Origin: Arsenophonus sp048493715 | GTDB lineage: Bacteria; Pseudomonadota; Gammaproteobacteria; Enterobacterales; Enterobacteriaceae | NCBI GenBank assembly: GCA_048493715.1 | Contig: JBGDCZ010000015.1 | Location: forward strand, 1-63,007 | Length of the DNA: 63,007 nt | Reading direction: 5' to 3' | Translations under genes and position numbers: made by a program | Shown: positions 7,595 through 16,490 of the stretch, piece by piece | Position numbering within the stretch: position 1 is the stretch's first letter | Layout of the letters: each line of letters begins with the position of its first letter | Notes under the pieces: model-generated | Database searches by the model: none | Told to the model about the DNA's origin: nothing | What the model saw: only the letters and a program-made list of their open reading frames with translations

Positions 7595-10139
7595 TTAAAT
7601 CCCGATAAAACGTCGCATTTTCCCCATTTTAAGCAGGGATTTGATTTCTAACAGATTGGGCATATTCTGGCGATATTCACTGGCCACTTGTGCCAGATGG
7701 TTGAAGTTTACCGCAAAAATATTATCTTCATTACTGTGATTGACTCCATGTGGGGCATTTTGATTGAGGTAATCAAACATATCCCAAAACTCAGTCACCA
7801 GGGTATTATCGGCTTCTAATGCCTGGACACGTTCTTTTGCTAGTTCAACAATAAAGGCTTATATTTCTGCCATCCGCTTTTCTTTAATAATGGGAAGAAA
7901 ACACGATAACGTGCGTAACAGGACAATGAGTTGTGCATGGTTTTTAACGATGCATTCATGCCCAATGGCTTCATCATCAAAGAGCTGTCTTTGAACCGTA
8001 TCAAGCGATTTTTCGTAAGCCGTCACAATGGCATTTTCACTTAATAGCGCTTTGGGCAAAAAACCAGACAATTGTTCAATCGGATAGCGTTCCAGGCGAA
8101 TGGCTGCCTGGCGGGTTTGTTCGCTTTGTCCCGACTTATCGGTATGGAGATGAATAATCCGCTCTAACACCGCTCTTGAGGCTTCGACTCTGCTACTTTG
8201 GGCGATAATAATACTGCCTTTAAACAGGGGAGGTCATATGTTTCGTTTTGATTGGTTTTTATGCCTGTTGAGCGTATTGCACGACCATTGTATAGCGATT
8301 TCATTTCTTCCCAATCGAAAGCCCGTTTTACATTATCCTGCATTCGGTCACTTTCTATCAGACAGACGGGAAGATTACTCACCTGGGCGAAATTTCTGGC
8401 CCGTCCTACCAATGTTGATTTTGAAGGGCAAAGCCTTCATAATCAGCTCGTCCTGTTAAGCACCAAAAAACTCTATCAGAGTACTTTTTCCTGAGCCGGG
8501 TTTACCCATAATTTCCAGAAAAGGGTAACTTTTGCTTAATTTTCGTTCGTATCTATTCGGCAAAGAGTGATCCCAGCCAGAACGAAAGTACGGTATAACC
8601 TTTAACCCCAAAAGCAAGCCACAAATCATCTAGCCAGCGAACATCAAAGTCACTAGTTCATGATTAATTTCCAGTTGGGGACTGGTACTTAATGTTTTGA
8701 TATCGAGATGATCCAGTGAAAAATAATTCTCTTCATTCAGGGTATATAATTTACCGTTTTGCACGGCAATATTATTAAAGACATACACGCCCAACGCTTT
8801 GTTGTAACCGATAAAATTTTGGGTTTTCACTTCTTTAATAAGGCGGTAATTCGTTTTTGCAAAAGCGGTCAAGCTGATGCTTGTCCCCTGTGTAAACCGC
8901 CCCTTTAGCCACATGTAAAAGGCAGTTTTTGAATTCAGAGGCACTGGTCAACTGACTGGTGTAAAGGTGGCTTTAACGTTAGGTCTCTGTTGAGGAAAAC
9001 CCAGTTTTAAATAATACCAGGATTCATCAGTTTCTTCTTATTTCTGGAAATAAAGGGGGATTGGGTAACAGTTAGCAATCTCAGTAACGGCACCGGATTC
9101 CTTCAGCGCTTTTGTGGCGGCTTCCTCTTTAGTGAGCATTTTGGAGTCTAAAATTCTTTCAACCGTCTTTAAATGCCTTTCAATATCCAGTTTAAACTAG
9201 TAAAAACGGCTATCAAATTCAAAATAAAAATCATTACGGTGGATATAATTGAATATCATCATCGCTTTATCGGTCGCACTTTTTGCCAGCAATAAATCAC
9301 CATAATAACGATAACGCAATAAATCATACCATTCGAGCCTGCCTTTCAGGTGTAAATCATTCCAGTCTTCATTTTTTAATCGTGAAGGCAAGGCAGCACT
9401 TGATTTCCAACCTTCCTGCTGACTACTGGCAACGTGTTTTCTTATCGCTTTTTCATCGGTATTGCCATTATCAAGCGCCGAGACTAACAGGGGCTTTTTA
9501 TCCTTACCCAATGCCGTTTTAAGCGCCGCTAAGGCGTGCTCTAGATAATTTGTGGCAACTCATTAGGGAAACAGTGTATAGGCTCATTTTGAGCAAGACT
9601 AATCGCATCAAAAATCCCTTCAGTCAGCCAAATTTCGGTTGCCTTTGTCAAATCCTTTTGCGGCAGACTCCACCAAATACCCCTTATAACTGCCAAAGAA
9701 ATTAGCCTTTCGGTCAAAGCGTTGAGGGTTATCAATAATGCGCTCCCAGTAGGCGCCATTAGGCAGGGTAAATTTTACTGTTGCAGAACCCAACCCTTTA
9801 GCGTGATAGCTGGATTCAATATATAACCATTATTAACAGCGGAATATCTAATCCTCTAGCCTGTTGTAAATACGCATCAGCAGCATGCATAAGGGGCTTG
9901 TTCAGTTTTTAGGTAATGAGTTGACCAGTCATTAAATAGTTCAAGATAGAGTTCTTTAACAATAATTTCGCCACCACCACTGCCACATTTGAGTACAAAG
10001 GGCTTTTTAATTACAGTAAATAATTCTTTTTTTGGGGATCGGGACAGATACCTTGCCGTAAATACCCATTTTGTTCTTTAAATTGGAATTCCTGAATTAA
10101 TTTTGAGATAATTAAATTTAACCGCATATTATTTATCAT
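7595..10139 (-). pseudogene. Large phage/ICE DNA primase (zinc finger, toprim, P-loop ATPase), heavily broken
   Basis: A gene of about 850 codons can be followed from the ATG at 10139 (or 10127) to the stop at 7595 through many frames. The N terminus contains the decayed zinc-finger area GICPDPQKKELFTVIKKPF and VKELYLELFNDWSTHY. The toprim part includes IWLTEGIFDAISLAQNEPIH and LLVSALDNGN. The middle reads NDLHLKGRLEWYDLLRYRYY and GDLLLAKSATDKAMMIF. A P-loop lies at about 8480-8520 (EIMGKPGSGKSTLIEFFG). The last part is VNHSNEDNIFAVNFNHLA. This is the toprim primase-helicase of P2/P4-like prophages and integrative elements. More than six interruptions make it dead. Confidence 0.75.
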
Positions 10140-10151
10140 TAGGTTAACTCC

Positions 10152-10178
10152 AAAAGTGCACTTTTATCGTGCACTTTT
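10152..10178. terminator. Perfect hairpin with T-run upstream of the primase gene
   Basis: AAAAGTGCAC and GTGCACTTTT pair perfectly around a 7-nt loop, with T-runs on both strands. It can act as a bidirectional terminator or attenuator just before the primase start at 10139. Confidence 0.55.
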
Positions 10179-10242
10179 TTATGTGATTTTTTAGGTAAAA
10201 GAATTCCCTGATTTTGGCGTCATTAAGTAAACCAATTATTAT

Positions 10243-10476
10243 TTAAAGAGGGATGAAGATATTTTTAGGTATTAATGCAACCAGTACCCGCAATTGAAAT
10301 ATCGCATAAATAATTGCCTGTTTTTCTTTCTTATTAAATTCATCAAATTTTAAATGATGTTTTTTATTATCAATATTATCTAATTAAACCATCAAATTGT
10401 TGATTTATTGATAATCCTTCATTCCGATAAGCTCTCATTTTTCTTTTATTTTCTTTTTTTTATTGATATCACTCAT
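10243..10476 (-). pseudogene. Small phage early gene remnant
   Basis: A start MSDINKKKK at about 10476 is followed by frame breaks in A-runs (KMRAYRNEGLSINQQFDGLI in a shifted frame). A coherent C-terminal block then reads LKFDEFNKKEKQAIIYAIFQ and LRVLVALIPKNIF before the stop at 10243. It looks like a small early-region protein of P2/P4-type elements. No function is recognised. Confidence 0.4.
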
Positions 10477-10612
10477 ATTATTTCTTATTGCTCTAATAGA
10501 ATGAATTAAGTGAGATGTTAATTACCCTTTATTTGTCATCATCATGATTTAATAAAAATCGTGAGAAAATAAAAAACAAATAGCACACCAAATAAAAGGA
10601 TTAATTTATCAA

Positions 10613-10705
10613 TCAATAATAATTTCTTTTTTTATTATCGTGATGATATCCTTTAACAGACTCACCAATTAAACGATATTTGCATTGCTGATTAAATTTA
10701 TTCAT
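10613..10705 (-). CDS. Small hypothetical phage protein, 30 aa
   Basis: An ATG at 10705 is preceded by a good GAGGA ribosome-binding site eight bases upstream. The frame MNKFNQQCKYRLIGESVKGY... ends after ten more residues. It is basic and soluble-looking. It sits in the early operon of prophage A between the primase and the cox-like region. The ribosome-binding site and position support it, but there is no family match. Confidence 0.4.
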   Translation of the reverse strand: MNKFNQQCKYRLIGESVKGYHHDNKKRNYY

Positions 10706-10838
10706 ATTAGATATCCTCATTAAATTATCTAATTTTTGCTCTACACTAACCAAAATAGATGCTGCGTATTATTTATTACGCTACTTTTTTGTATGAAAAA
10801 AAATTCCCTGGTGTTAAACAAAAAGCAAATGCGTATTG

Positions 10839-11042
10839 TTAATCATTTATTGTTTTAACTTTTTTGTTTTTGTTAAATCGCCAATGTTTAATTTCTGGTG
10901 CTAATTGAATTAGTATTAGTAAATGCTCATGAAGATATAAATGTAATAACTTTCCATCGCATGAAGGAACAACGGAGAGTTTATCAATACCCATCACATA
11001 AGCCAGTCTTGTCACTTTGACACTTAAGTTAGGATTTCTCAT
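10839..11042 (-). CDS. Hypothetical early phage protein, 67 aa
   Basis: ATG at 11042 with an AAGGGG box upstream. The product starts MRNPNLSVKVTRLAYVMGID and contains LLHLYLHEHLLILIQLAPEI before a basic tail. It overlaps the end of the preceding gene, so the two were translationally linked. The frame is uninterrupted, unlike its neighbours. I do not recognise the family. Confidence 0.5.
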   Translation of the reverse strand: MRNPNLSVKVTRLAYVMGIDKLSVVPSCDGKLLHLYLHEHLLILIQLAPEIKHWRFNKNKKVKTIND

Positions 11043-11224
11043 TATTTATCCCCTTGTATAATTTATCGATATAGTGAATGGCTTGGGTCATAGCATCAAA
11101 CTTGCTTAAAGAGTTTTTGCCACACTAAACGTGATAACGTGTCATGGGATTCATTGTTTTTCTGGGTAATTATAATGTCAAAATCCCGATAACAAAAACT
11201 GTGGGTTGATAACAGCTTAACCAT
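11029..11224 (-). pseudogene. Small early phage gene with one frameshift
   Basis: The ATG at 11224 gives MVKLLSTHSFCYRDFDIIIT, then ...LSRLVWQKLFKQV and a stop. Moving one base gives KFDAMTQAIHYIDKLYKGI and a stop at 11029. The joined protein of about 63 residues resembles small proteins of P2/P4-like early operons that have a SHSFRYRDFDI start and a TQAIHYIDKL end. Function unknown. Confidence 0.5.
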
Positions 11225-11236
11225 ATTTCCGCCCCT

Positions 11237-11441
11237 TTAGCTATCTCTTATTGCGTCTTTTAACATGGCAATCATGTTGATTTGGATTTTTTCCTTAGCA
11301 TATTTTTTCGGCCTGATAATGATTTCACCTTTGTTCACCATTGCCCTTATAATGTTAACGGGTATACCTGACAACCGTGAATACTCTTCAACTGACAAAT
11401 ATGGTGAACTGACACTAAAAATTAATAGTGATGTCTTTCAT
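11237..11441 (-). pseudogene. Cox-like phage regulatory protein with one frameshift
   Basis: The ATG at 11441 reads MKDITINF to a stop caused by an extra T in a T-run. The next frame continues SVSSPYLSVEEYSRLSGIPV, IIRAMVNKGEIIIRPKKYA and KIQINMIAMLKDAI to 11237, in all 67 residues. The EYSRLSGI...I..M...G.I..RP pattern with an INMIAM end is that of the phage Cox family, small helix-turn-helix excisionases that also repress the repressor promoter. It lies opposite the C-type repressor at 11725, as P2 cox does. Confidence 0.68.
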
Positions 11442-11638
11442 TATTTCTTTTGATCCGAAAAATATTTCAGGCCAGTAAGAAATATCAATCTCACCATTGC
11501 TGATTTTGACCGATTTTCTTTTTCTGCTAATAGCTCTAGCTTTAAGTTCTCATTTTCATTTAAACTCATGTGAACCAGCTTTTTCCCTGATTGAGAGAGT
11601 GGTAAACGCGAGCGCATTCCGTTTTTTTCTTGTGTCAT
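11441..11638 (-). CDS. Ribbon-helix-helix DNA-binding protein of the prophage switch
   Basis: The 65-residue frame from 11638 is intact. Its C-terminal half, MSLNENENLKLELLAEKENR then SKSAMVRLIFLTGLKYF, has the strand, helix, turn, helix pattern of Arc/CopG-type repressors. It is the first gene divergent from the XRE repressor at 11725 and shares its promoter region, so it is probably part of the lysogeny switch. The stop overlaps the start of the cox-like remnant. Confidence 0.6.
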   Translation of the reverse strand: MTQEKNGMRSRLPLSQSGKKLVHMSLNENENLKLELLAEKENRSKSAMVRLIFLTGLKYFSDQKK

Positions 11639-11662
11639 AATGTTATATTGTGATCTACTACG

Positions 11663-11687
11663 TTCTAATGTGTAATTAGATTCTAAT
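11663..11687. promoter_or_regulatory. Repressor operator candidate
   Basis: In the divergent promoter region TTCTAAT occurs at 11663-11669 and again at 11681-11687. The second copy forms a perfect inverted repeat with ATTAGA just before it (11675-11687). The two copies are 18 bp apart, close to two helical turns. This fits dimer binding sites for the neighbouring phage repressor. Confidence 0.5.
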
Positions 11688-11724
11688 CATTTGATGATAT
11701 TTTCAATTTGAATATTAATAAATA

Positions 11725-12090
11725 TTGAGTTTAGCTGAAAAAATAAGAGAAGAAAGGAAACGTATTGGTTTAACCCAAGTCCAATTTGCGAAAGTTGCTG
11801 GAGTACAACCTACCACGCAAGTTAACTATGAAAAAGGAATTAGAGTTCCTGATGCAGCATATCTGGAAAAAGTAGCGATCACAGGTGTTGATGTTCTTTA
11901 CATTATTACTGGTCAGAGAGCATCTAATCTTAATGGCATAACAAATGATGAAGCTGAAATCATACAGCTTTACCGTTCAGCCCCACTCTCTGTTAAGACA
12001 GCTGTTTATGGTGCATTAACATCCACTACAGCACCCTCGGGTAACACGTCAATTAGCGTTACTGGTTCAGGTCAGCGTATAGTTGGTTGA
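11725..12090 (+). CDS. XRE-family prophage repressor (P2 C-like role)
   Basis: 121 residues from a TTG start at 11725. The first 60 are a helix-turn-helix: LAEKIREERKRIGLTQVQFA, then KVAGVQPTTQVNYEKGIRVP, followed by DVLYIITGQR, the usual end of this type. A C-terminal Ser/Thr-rich tail (STTAPSGNTSISVTGSG) follows. It is intact, sits upstream of the integrase on the same strand and opposite the cox-like gene, so it is the immunity repressor by position. It could still be made although the phage is dead. Confidence 0.78.
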   Translation: MSLAEKIREERKRIGLTQVQFAKVAGVQPTTQVNYEKGIRVPDAAYLEKVAITGVDVLYIITGQRASNLNGITNDEAEIIQLYRSAPLSVKTAVYGALTSTTAPSGNTSISVTGSGQRIVG

Positions 12091-12145
12091 GATTATAATG
12101 AAAGGAAATGATAGTCTTCAGTGAATAATTAACGTGAGGCCATAG

Positions 12146-12537
12146 ATGAATATTAATACTAAAGGAAATGATAGTAAAATTGCAGGCAGAGATTTTAAAG
12201 AAAGTACCATTCATATTGAACAATATGAAGATAGCAAAATAGTAAATATTGGTACTACTGTTGAGCAAAAAGATGTGAGGTATTAGTTTCAGCTCAGCGC
12301 AAAAAGCTTAATGAATTAGTTAAAGAAGTTGCTGAAAACTGTGGGGAAGAGAAATTTATCATATGGCAAAAAGTCCATGCTGAAAGCGGTGTAAACAACA
12401 TCAATGAAATCACTATCAATCAGTATAATACGATAGATGACTATCTTGAAGGTTTGTTAGACGACTTCAAGGAAGAAAGAGATAAGAAATCGTTAATTCA
12501 CCTCCTACTAAAAAAACTAGATATAACAAAGAATTAA
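12146..12537 (+). pseudogene. Conserved phage protein with one frameshift
   Basis: The ATG at 12146 gives MNINTKGNDSKIAGRDFKES and ends early at a TAG (12284). In the next frame VLVSAQRKKLNELVKEVAEN, IIWQKVHAESGVNNINEITI and NQYNTIDDYLEGLLDDF run to 12537. The N terminus (KGNDSKIAGRDF) and the IWQKVHAE..GV..I.EIT.NQY motif occur in small proteins found next to phage repressors. One base change would restore it. Function unknown. Confidence 0.6.
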
Positions 12538-12552
12538 GATATGATCTCATGG

Positions 12553-12779
12553 TTTATTGTCAGTTTAAATTTGCCATGAAATTGCTATTTTCCGAATTAA
12601 ATTGCTCACAACTTAGGCAAGCTCTTGGATAGTTATATGAAAAAATCCAGGAAGAGAAAAGTACATCGTATATTAAGAATTTGTTTGGCCTATTACCTAA
12701 ACATTCAAAAGAATTTACTGCTGTTTTTTTAGTAGGTTTCTTTATTGGAATGATTATTTTTTCGCTGGTTGATAATTAG
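12553..12779 (+). pseudogene. Small phage membrane protein remnant
   Basis: The frame LMVYCQFKFAMKLLFSELNC is interrupted by a TAG and resumes YEKIQEEKSTSYIKNLFGLL, ending in a hydrophobic anchor (about AVFLVGFFIGMIIF). It may be the C-terminal part of the preceding protein or a separate small gene. No family recognised. Confidence 0.35.
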
Positions 12780-12868
12780 TTAAATCTTAAGGGTTGTAGT
12801 AGTTCGATGCTAATACAAACATGAGTTTGAGAAAATAATTAATTATTATTAATTAAGGATTGTAAATT

Positions 12869-13860
12869 GTGGCGGTTAGTAAACTACCAAATGGTAAATG
12901 GTTATGTCAGTGTTTCCCTGATGGGCGTAATGGTGTTCGTATAAGAACACGTTTTGCAACTAAAGGTGAAGCATTAGCCTATGAAAGACAACAGATGCTT
13001 AAATCTGAATAGAATGAGTTTGGGGTTGATGATTCCAATGATACTCAGTTAAGTGATTTAATTAATCGTTGGTATGACATGCATGGAAAAACGTTGAATT
13101 CAGGTAATGGCCGAAAAAGTAAGCTGGATTCTATTTGTTATAGGCTTGGAGATCCTTTTGTCTTTGATTTTGATAGAAATATGTTTACTCAGTATCAAGA
13201 GTACAGATTAAAAGGTAAATGGAATGCAAAAGGAAAAGCAGAGCCAAAACAAGCTACGGTAAATCGAGAACAATCATATCTTCATGCTGTTTTTGCTGAA
13301 TTGAAAAGACTTGGAGAATGGAACGGAGAAAATCCGCTTGATAATGTTAGACAATTCAAAGAAGGTGATCAGAAGCTTGCATTTTTATATCAAGACGATA
13401 TTAAGTGGCTACTTATTGCTTGTGATAATTAATTAGGTTCTGTTGTTAGGGTTTGCCTTGCTACGGGGACAAGGTGGGGTGGAGCACAAAATTTAACTCA
13501 ATCTCAAGTTATGCCTTATAAAATAACTTTTATTTAAACAAAATCAAGTAAAAACAGGACGGTACAATTTCTAAAGCGCTTATGATTTATTACCAAAACG
13601 ACGTGGGGATTTATTTTCAAACTGTTATGATGCTTTTGAAGGAGCGTTGAAAAAATCCAATATTGATTTACCAAAAGGACAACGAACAAATGTGTTAAGG
13701 CATACTTTTGCTAGTCATTTTATGATGAATGGAGGAAATATTCTCGTTCTACAACAAATTTTAGGCTATAGTACTATTATGATGACAATACGATAATTCG
13801 CATTTTTCGCCAGATCATCTAGGTGCAGCTGTTACACTAAATCCTTTTGATAATTTGTAT
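12869..13860 (+). pseudogene. P2-type tyrosine integrase, broken
   Basis: The GTG at 12869 starts VAVSKLPNGKWLCQCFPDGR. A TAG follows ...QQMLKSE, and the same frame goes on through LSDLINRWYDMHGKTLNSGN and ...LAFLYQDDIKWLLIACDN. The catalytic domain is in pieces in other frames: a GTRWGGAQNL box (first catalytic Arg), a HTFASHFMMNGG box (H-x-x-R area) and a final HFSPDHLGAAVTLNPFDNL. Several frameshifts and stops make it inactive. It ends about 110 bp before the tRNA-Leu fragment it must have used as attachment site. Confidence 0.88.
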
Positions 13861-13971
13861 AAAATAAAGTGGCAGCAACAAGACATATTTATTTATTTTT
13901 TATTATATATTTAATAATTAAATATGTTTATTTATCAATAAGTTATTGATTATTCATATCTTGTTAAAATA

Positions 13972-14026
13972 TTTAAAATCCCTCGGCCTTAAGGCTGTGC
14001 GGGTTCAAGTCCCGCCCTGGGCACCA
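13972..14026 (+). other. Attachment-site core: 3' fragment of a tRNA-Leu(UAA) gene with CCA
   Basis: From TTTAAAATCCCTCGG to GGGCACCA the sequence equals the 3' part of an enterobacterial tRNA-Leu(UAA), from the anticodon loop through variable arm, T arm and encoded CCA. The 5' half is absent. It lies directly after the integrase, so it is the att core of prophage A. It cannot make a tRNA. Confidence 0.85.
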
Positions 14027-14062
14027 TATTTAAATTCGTTTATTATCAGCAAGTTAAGCAAT

Positions 14063-14090
14063 AAAAGCCATCTAAATAGATGGCTTTTTT
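14063..14090 (+). terminator. Rho-independent terminator after the att core
   Basis: AAAAGCCATCT pairs with AGATGGCTTTT around a 4-nt loop, followed by more T. It would end transcription from the integrase side or, in the original host locus, that of the tRNA gene. Confidence 0.75.
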
Positions 14091-14147
14091 GTATTTGATA
14101 TTTTATAGCAAAAATGATAAATGGCGACGGGGTAGTGGCACAGCTTT

Positions 14148-14357
14148 TTAGATCGCTAAAACTGTCTGTTGAAATTTATCAAGGTGAGGATTTACCGGTT
14201 CTATTTTTCCCGGTTGGGAAATAAATCTGGCAACGGTTTCATGACTGACAAATGTCGCGCCACAATTAATATCTTGACATTGATTATAACGCTCTTTGGT
14301 TTCGTTTGAGATTTGTAATGAACTGCGGGCATGGCAACAAAGTAGGCATCTCATCAT
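14148..14357 (-). CDS. ogr: Ogr/Delta-type late-gene activator
   Basis: Ogr is the small zinc-finger activator of P2 late promoters. The start at 14357 (MMRCLLCCHARSSLQISNET) is chosen because it aligns with P2 Ogr; an in-frame ATG at 14381 would add eight residues. The CxxC pair is followed by KERYNQCQDINCGATFVSHE, giving the second cysteine pair, then VARFISQPGKIEPVNPH. About three residues are missing after the first CxxC and one Cys replaces Gln. The frame is open over the full normal length of about 70 residues. Confidence 0.8.
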   Translation of the reverse strand: MMRCLLCCHARSSLQISNETKERYNQCQDINCGATFVSHETVARFISQPGKIEPVNPHLDKFQQTVLAI

Positions 14358-14432
14358 GATTGATTGACCTTTTATCATCATGTTGATATTACCTGTATTT
14401 TAGTATAATGACGCAAGATTAGTCTTGCATTT

Positions 14433-15465
14433 CTAATTTGGCAATTTTACTTCTAATTCCAGTGCGCTAGTAAATCCACTGTCATTCAAGGTATGAGTGA
14501 CGCGGTTAATGATCCAATCGGCTAAATCAATCTCTTTAAAGCCAAAAGTTTTTACTAGCATTTCAGGATAGAGATCGGCACGACCTTTGGCTAGCTGAAT
14601 CGAGAAGCTGGGCCATGCCACATTGGATCTTTTACCATACCGATTTTGCTGCACGAGCGGCATTGCTTTTATTAGCATAGGTATGGCCCAAGGTCAGGAT
14701 ATTGCCTTCTTAGCCGACTAAATAATTGCCTTGTTTGTTATTATTTTTTAACTGGTGTTTTAATTTGATATGGGTTTTCTGCTGTGGTTGACGGGTATTT
14801 AACCATTGTGCAATAATGCCGGTATAAACACTACTGCGGTCGGCCAATAAGAATTGATAATTATCGCCAATTTATCAGGTAATGATAATTTGTGGCAAGG
14901 ATTTGCCACTGGTGGTTTTTGCCTTTTGCCTGTCCAATAACAGATTGCCATTCTTTAGACCGTCGAAATGGCTCCTTCTCTGTTGTGCCAGGCGGGTTAA
15001 AAGGCCCCATCTGACTCATTGGTCTGTCAATATGCGTAATCTTTATGCTATCTAATGTGTTATCGACAATCAGGATCAACTTATTAGTTTAGCAATGGTG
15101 TGGACAATTTCACCTAATTTTTTTGATGATAAGATAATTCCCGTCTCACATTTAAGGTTGAACGAAAGTTGGCACTACGGCTGTGAATGGTTAATTTATG
15201 TGGCGTACCGCTATATGCAATTTCACAACGGTAAAGGTGCCTTATGAATAAAGGTTTTGTTTTCCCAGCCCAGATGTAATGACAGCGTTTCTCCGCGACG
15301 AGGTAAGGTCAGTTGTCTGTCGCTGTCATCCAGTTCAATATCCAGCTGGTCGGCTTCAAATCCCCGATTGTCCGTTAGGGTTAAGGATATTAATCGGCCT
15401 TGTATCAGGGTATTAATATTTCGATTGGCAGCCACCAGTGCATAAGTGGGGGGTGTTTTCTTCAC
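14433..15465 (-). pseudogene. Tail protein D (P2 gpD-like), broken
   Basis: gpD forms the tail hub/spike base. The 5' part from 15465 reads NTLIQGRLISLTLTDNRGFE, ADQLDIELDDSDRQLTLP and LSLHLGWENKTF. The 3' part reads IQLAKGRADLYPEMLVKTFG, FKEIDLADWIINRVTHTLND and SGFTSALELEVKLPN. The middle is scattered over frames with several stops (for example PMSQMGPFNPPGT at about 15000). The total span of about 344 codons is near the P2 length. Confidence 0.88.
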
Positions 15466-15468
15466 TTA

Positions 15469-15904
15469 TCATAACAATATCCTTGCTAGCTGCTGACTTA
15501 AGTCACCAAATACCGCCGATAATGAACTGTCGGCGGGTTTTAATTTCAGAGTAAATTCAATTTTTCGTGCTGCACCATTGGCAAAAAAATAACTTTTGCT
15601 TTGGCTGATTTCTTCAATAATAACCATGCCGTAGATATTGCCATCACCATCTAAAAAGCTCCAGGCTTTACCACTTTCGGCCATTAGCTCTAAAGTAACC
15701 AGTGAGGTTTTACCACCAGTCAGTTTGGAGTAAAGGGAACCGAATAAAGTGATATCGTCATTATCCAGTCCAATAAATTGACAAACTGGTCGTGTACCAA
15801 TTACGTGAGTTAACACCGTATCGCCAGCGCTTGTTAATTTGCATAGTTTGATAAGGGGTGTTTTTTAGCTGAAAAACGAACAAGCCTAATGCTGCTAATG
15901 CCAT
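15469..15904 (-). pseudogene. Tail protein U (P2 gpU-like) with a frameshift
   Basis: The ATG at 15904 reads MALAALGLFVFQLKNTPYQT and MQINKRWRYGVNSRN, then the frame shifts. The rest runs RPVCQFIGLDNDDITLFGSL, YSKLTGGKTSLVTLELMAES, KAWSFLDGDGNIYGMVIIEE and FFANGAARKIEFTLKLKP to 15469. The TGGK, GNIYGMVII and FFA.G..RKI.FTL blocks are those of P2 U. Only one frameshift was found. Confidence 0.88.
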
Positions 15905-15905
15905 A

Positions 15906-16290
15906 TTAAAAATCCTCACTATCCAAATAACGACTGCGTTGCTGGGTTTGTTGTTGTCGCTGTTTATGGTTCAGTTGATGGGCGACTTCACGCACGATAT
16001 CCTGTGGTGAATGATGGGGTGCCGCATTAATGGTAATGCTGACGTTCTGAGGTGATGATGGGCTAGCATAAATTACCTCAACAAGTGAGGCTAATAACAT
16101 CTTCGGGGCCGCTGATAATTTCCGGCCCGTTTTCGCCAACCACACCAAAATAGCCACCCGGGATGCTTCCGCCGTTATCAAACATACCGGCAGATTTCAA
16201 TCCATTTAATACAGTCAGACTGTTTTTCGCTCGCAGGGCTTTATTTTTATCCAATAACATCCAGTCAGGCGCTAAATCGATAAAGGTGTT
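15906..16290 (-). pseudogene. Tail tape-measure protein T, C-terminal remnant
   Basis: Three pieces in different frames read FDNGGSIPGGYFGVVGENGP with EIISGPEDVIS, then SVTINAAP-like SITINAAPHHSPQDIVREVA, and RSRYLDSEDF before the stop at 15906. A glycine-rich GENGPE segment followed by an ITINA..P....I...V end is the usual C terminus of P2-like tape measures. More than 700 upstream codons are missing. Confidence 0.72.
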
Positions 16291-16297
16291 TTTTATT

Positions 16298-16393
16298 TCA
16301 TCCCTGAGCGAGCATATCAGTCGTAATTACTCGCTGAGATTTGTGTTCGATGACAGGTAATTGAGTATTTTGAATTGTGATTAATTTAGACAT
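16298..16393 (-). pseudogene. N-terminal remnant of an ORF6N/Rha-type phage regulatory protein
   Basis: From the ATG at 16393 the frame MSKLITIQNTQLPVIEHKSQ, RVITTDMLAQG ends at a stop. The NTQLPVIE..SQRVITT..LA pattern is the start of the ORF6N DNA-binding domain of phage antirepressor-like proteins. Only 31 residues are left, and tape-measure sequence follows directly, so a deletion joined the two. Confidence 0.55.
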
Positions 16394-16490
16394 AGAAATA
16401 TCTCCGTAGTTAAACGAATGGAGAGGTTTGATTAGAGATTTGGTAATGAGTGGGATATAAAACAAAAGCCTCATATTTTTGGGCATTTAC

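Larger units (their letters stand above)
1..13971. mobile_element. Decayed P2-like prophage A (runs off the left edge)
   Basis: P2 gene order is preserved. Reading the minus strand leftwards come O, N, M, L, X and the start of the next gene. Terminase P and portal Q are divergent on plus. A cos-like site, a replication gene, a cox/repressor switch and an integrase complete the early side, ending at a tRNA-Leu 3' fragment. Every structural gene carries stops or frameshifts, so the element cannot make virions. The head-gene part (1-5000) is clearly richer in G and C than the flanking chromosome. A cargo gene at 5180-6580 is intact. Confidence 0.9.
14063..16490. mobile_element. Prophage B: tail-end fragment of a second P2-like phage
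   Basis: On the minus strand the order is an ORF6N-type start, tape measure T, U, D, ogr, then the att core. This is the right end of a P2 genome. The integrase of prophage A faces the same att core from the other side, so two P2-like units meet here head to tail. All large genes are broken and everything upstream of T is gone. Confidence 0.75.

Noticed and set aside
13972..14026. Functional tRNA-Leu gene
   Set aside because: The acceptor 5' strand, D arm and 5' half of the anticodon arm are missing; it is an att fragment.
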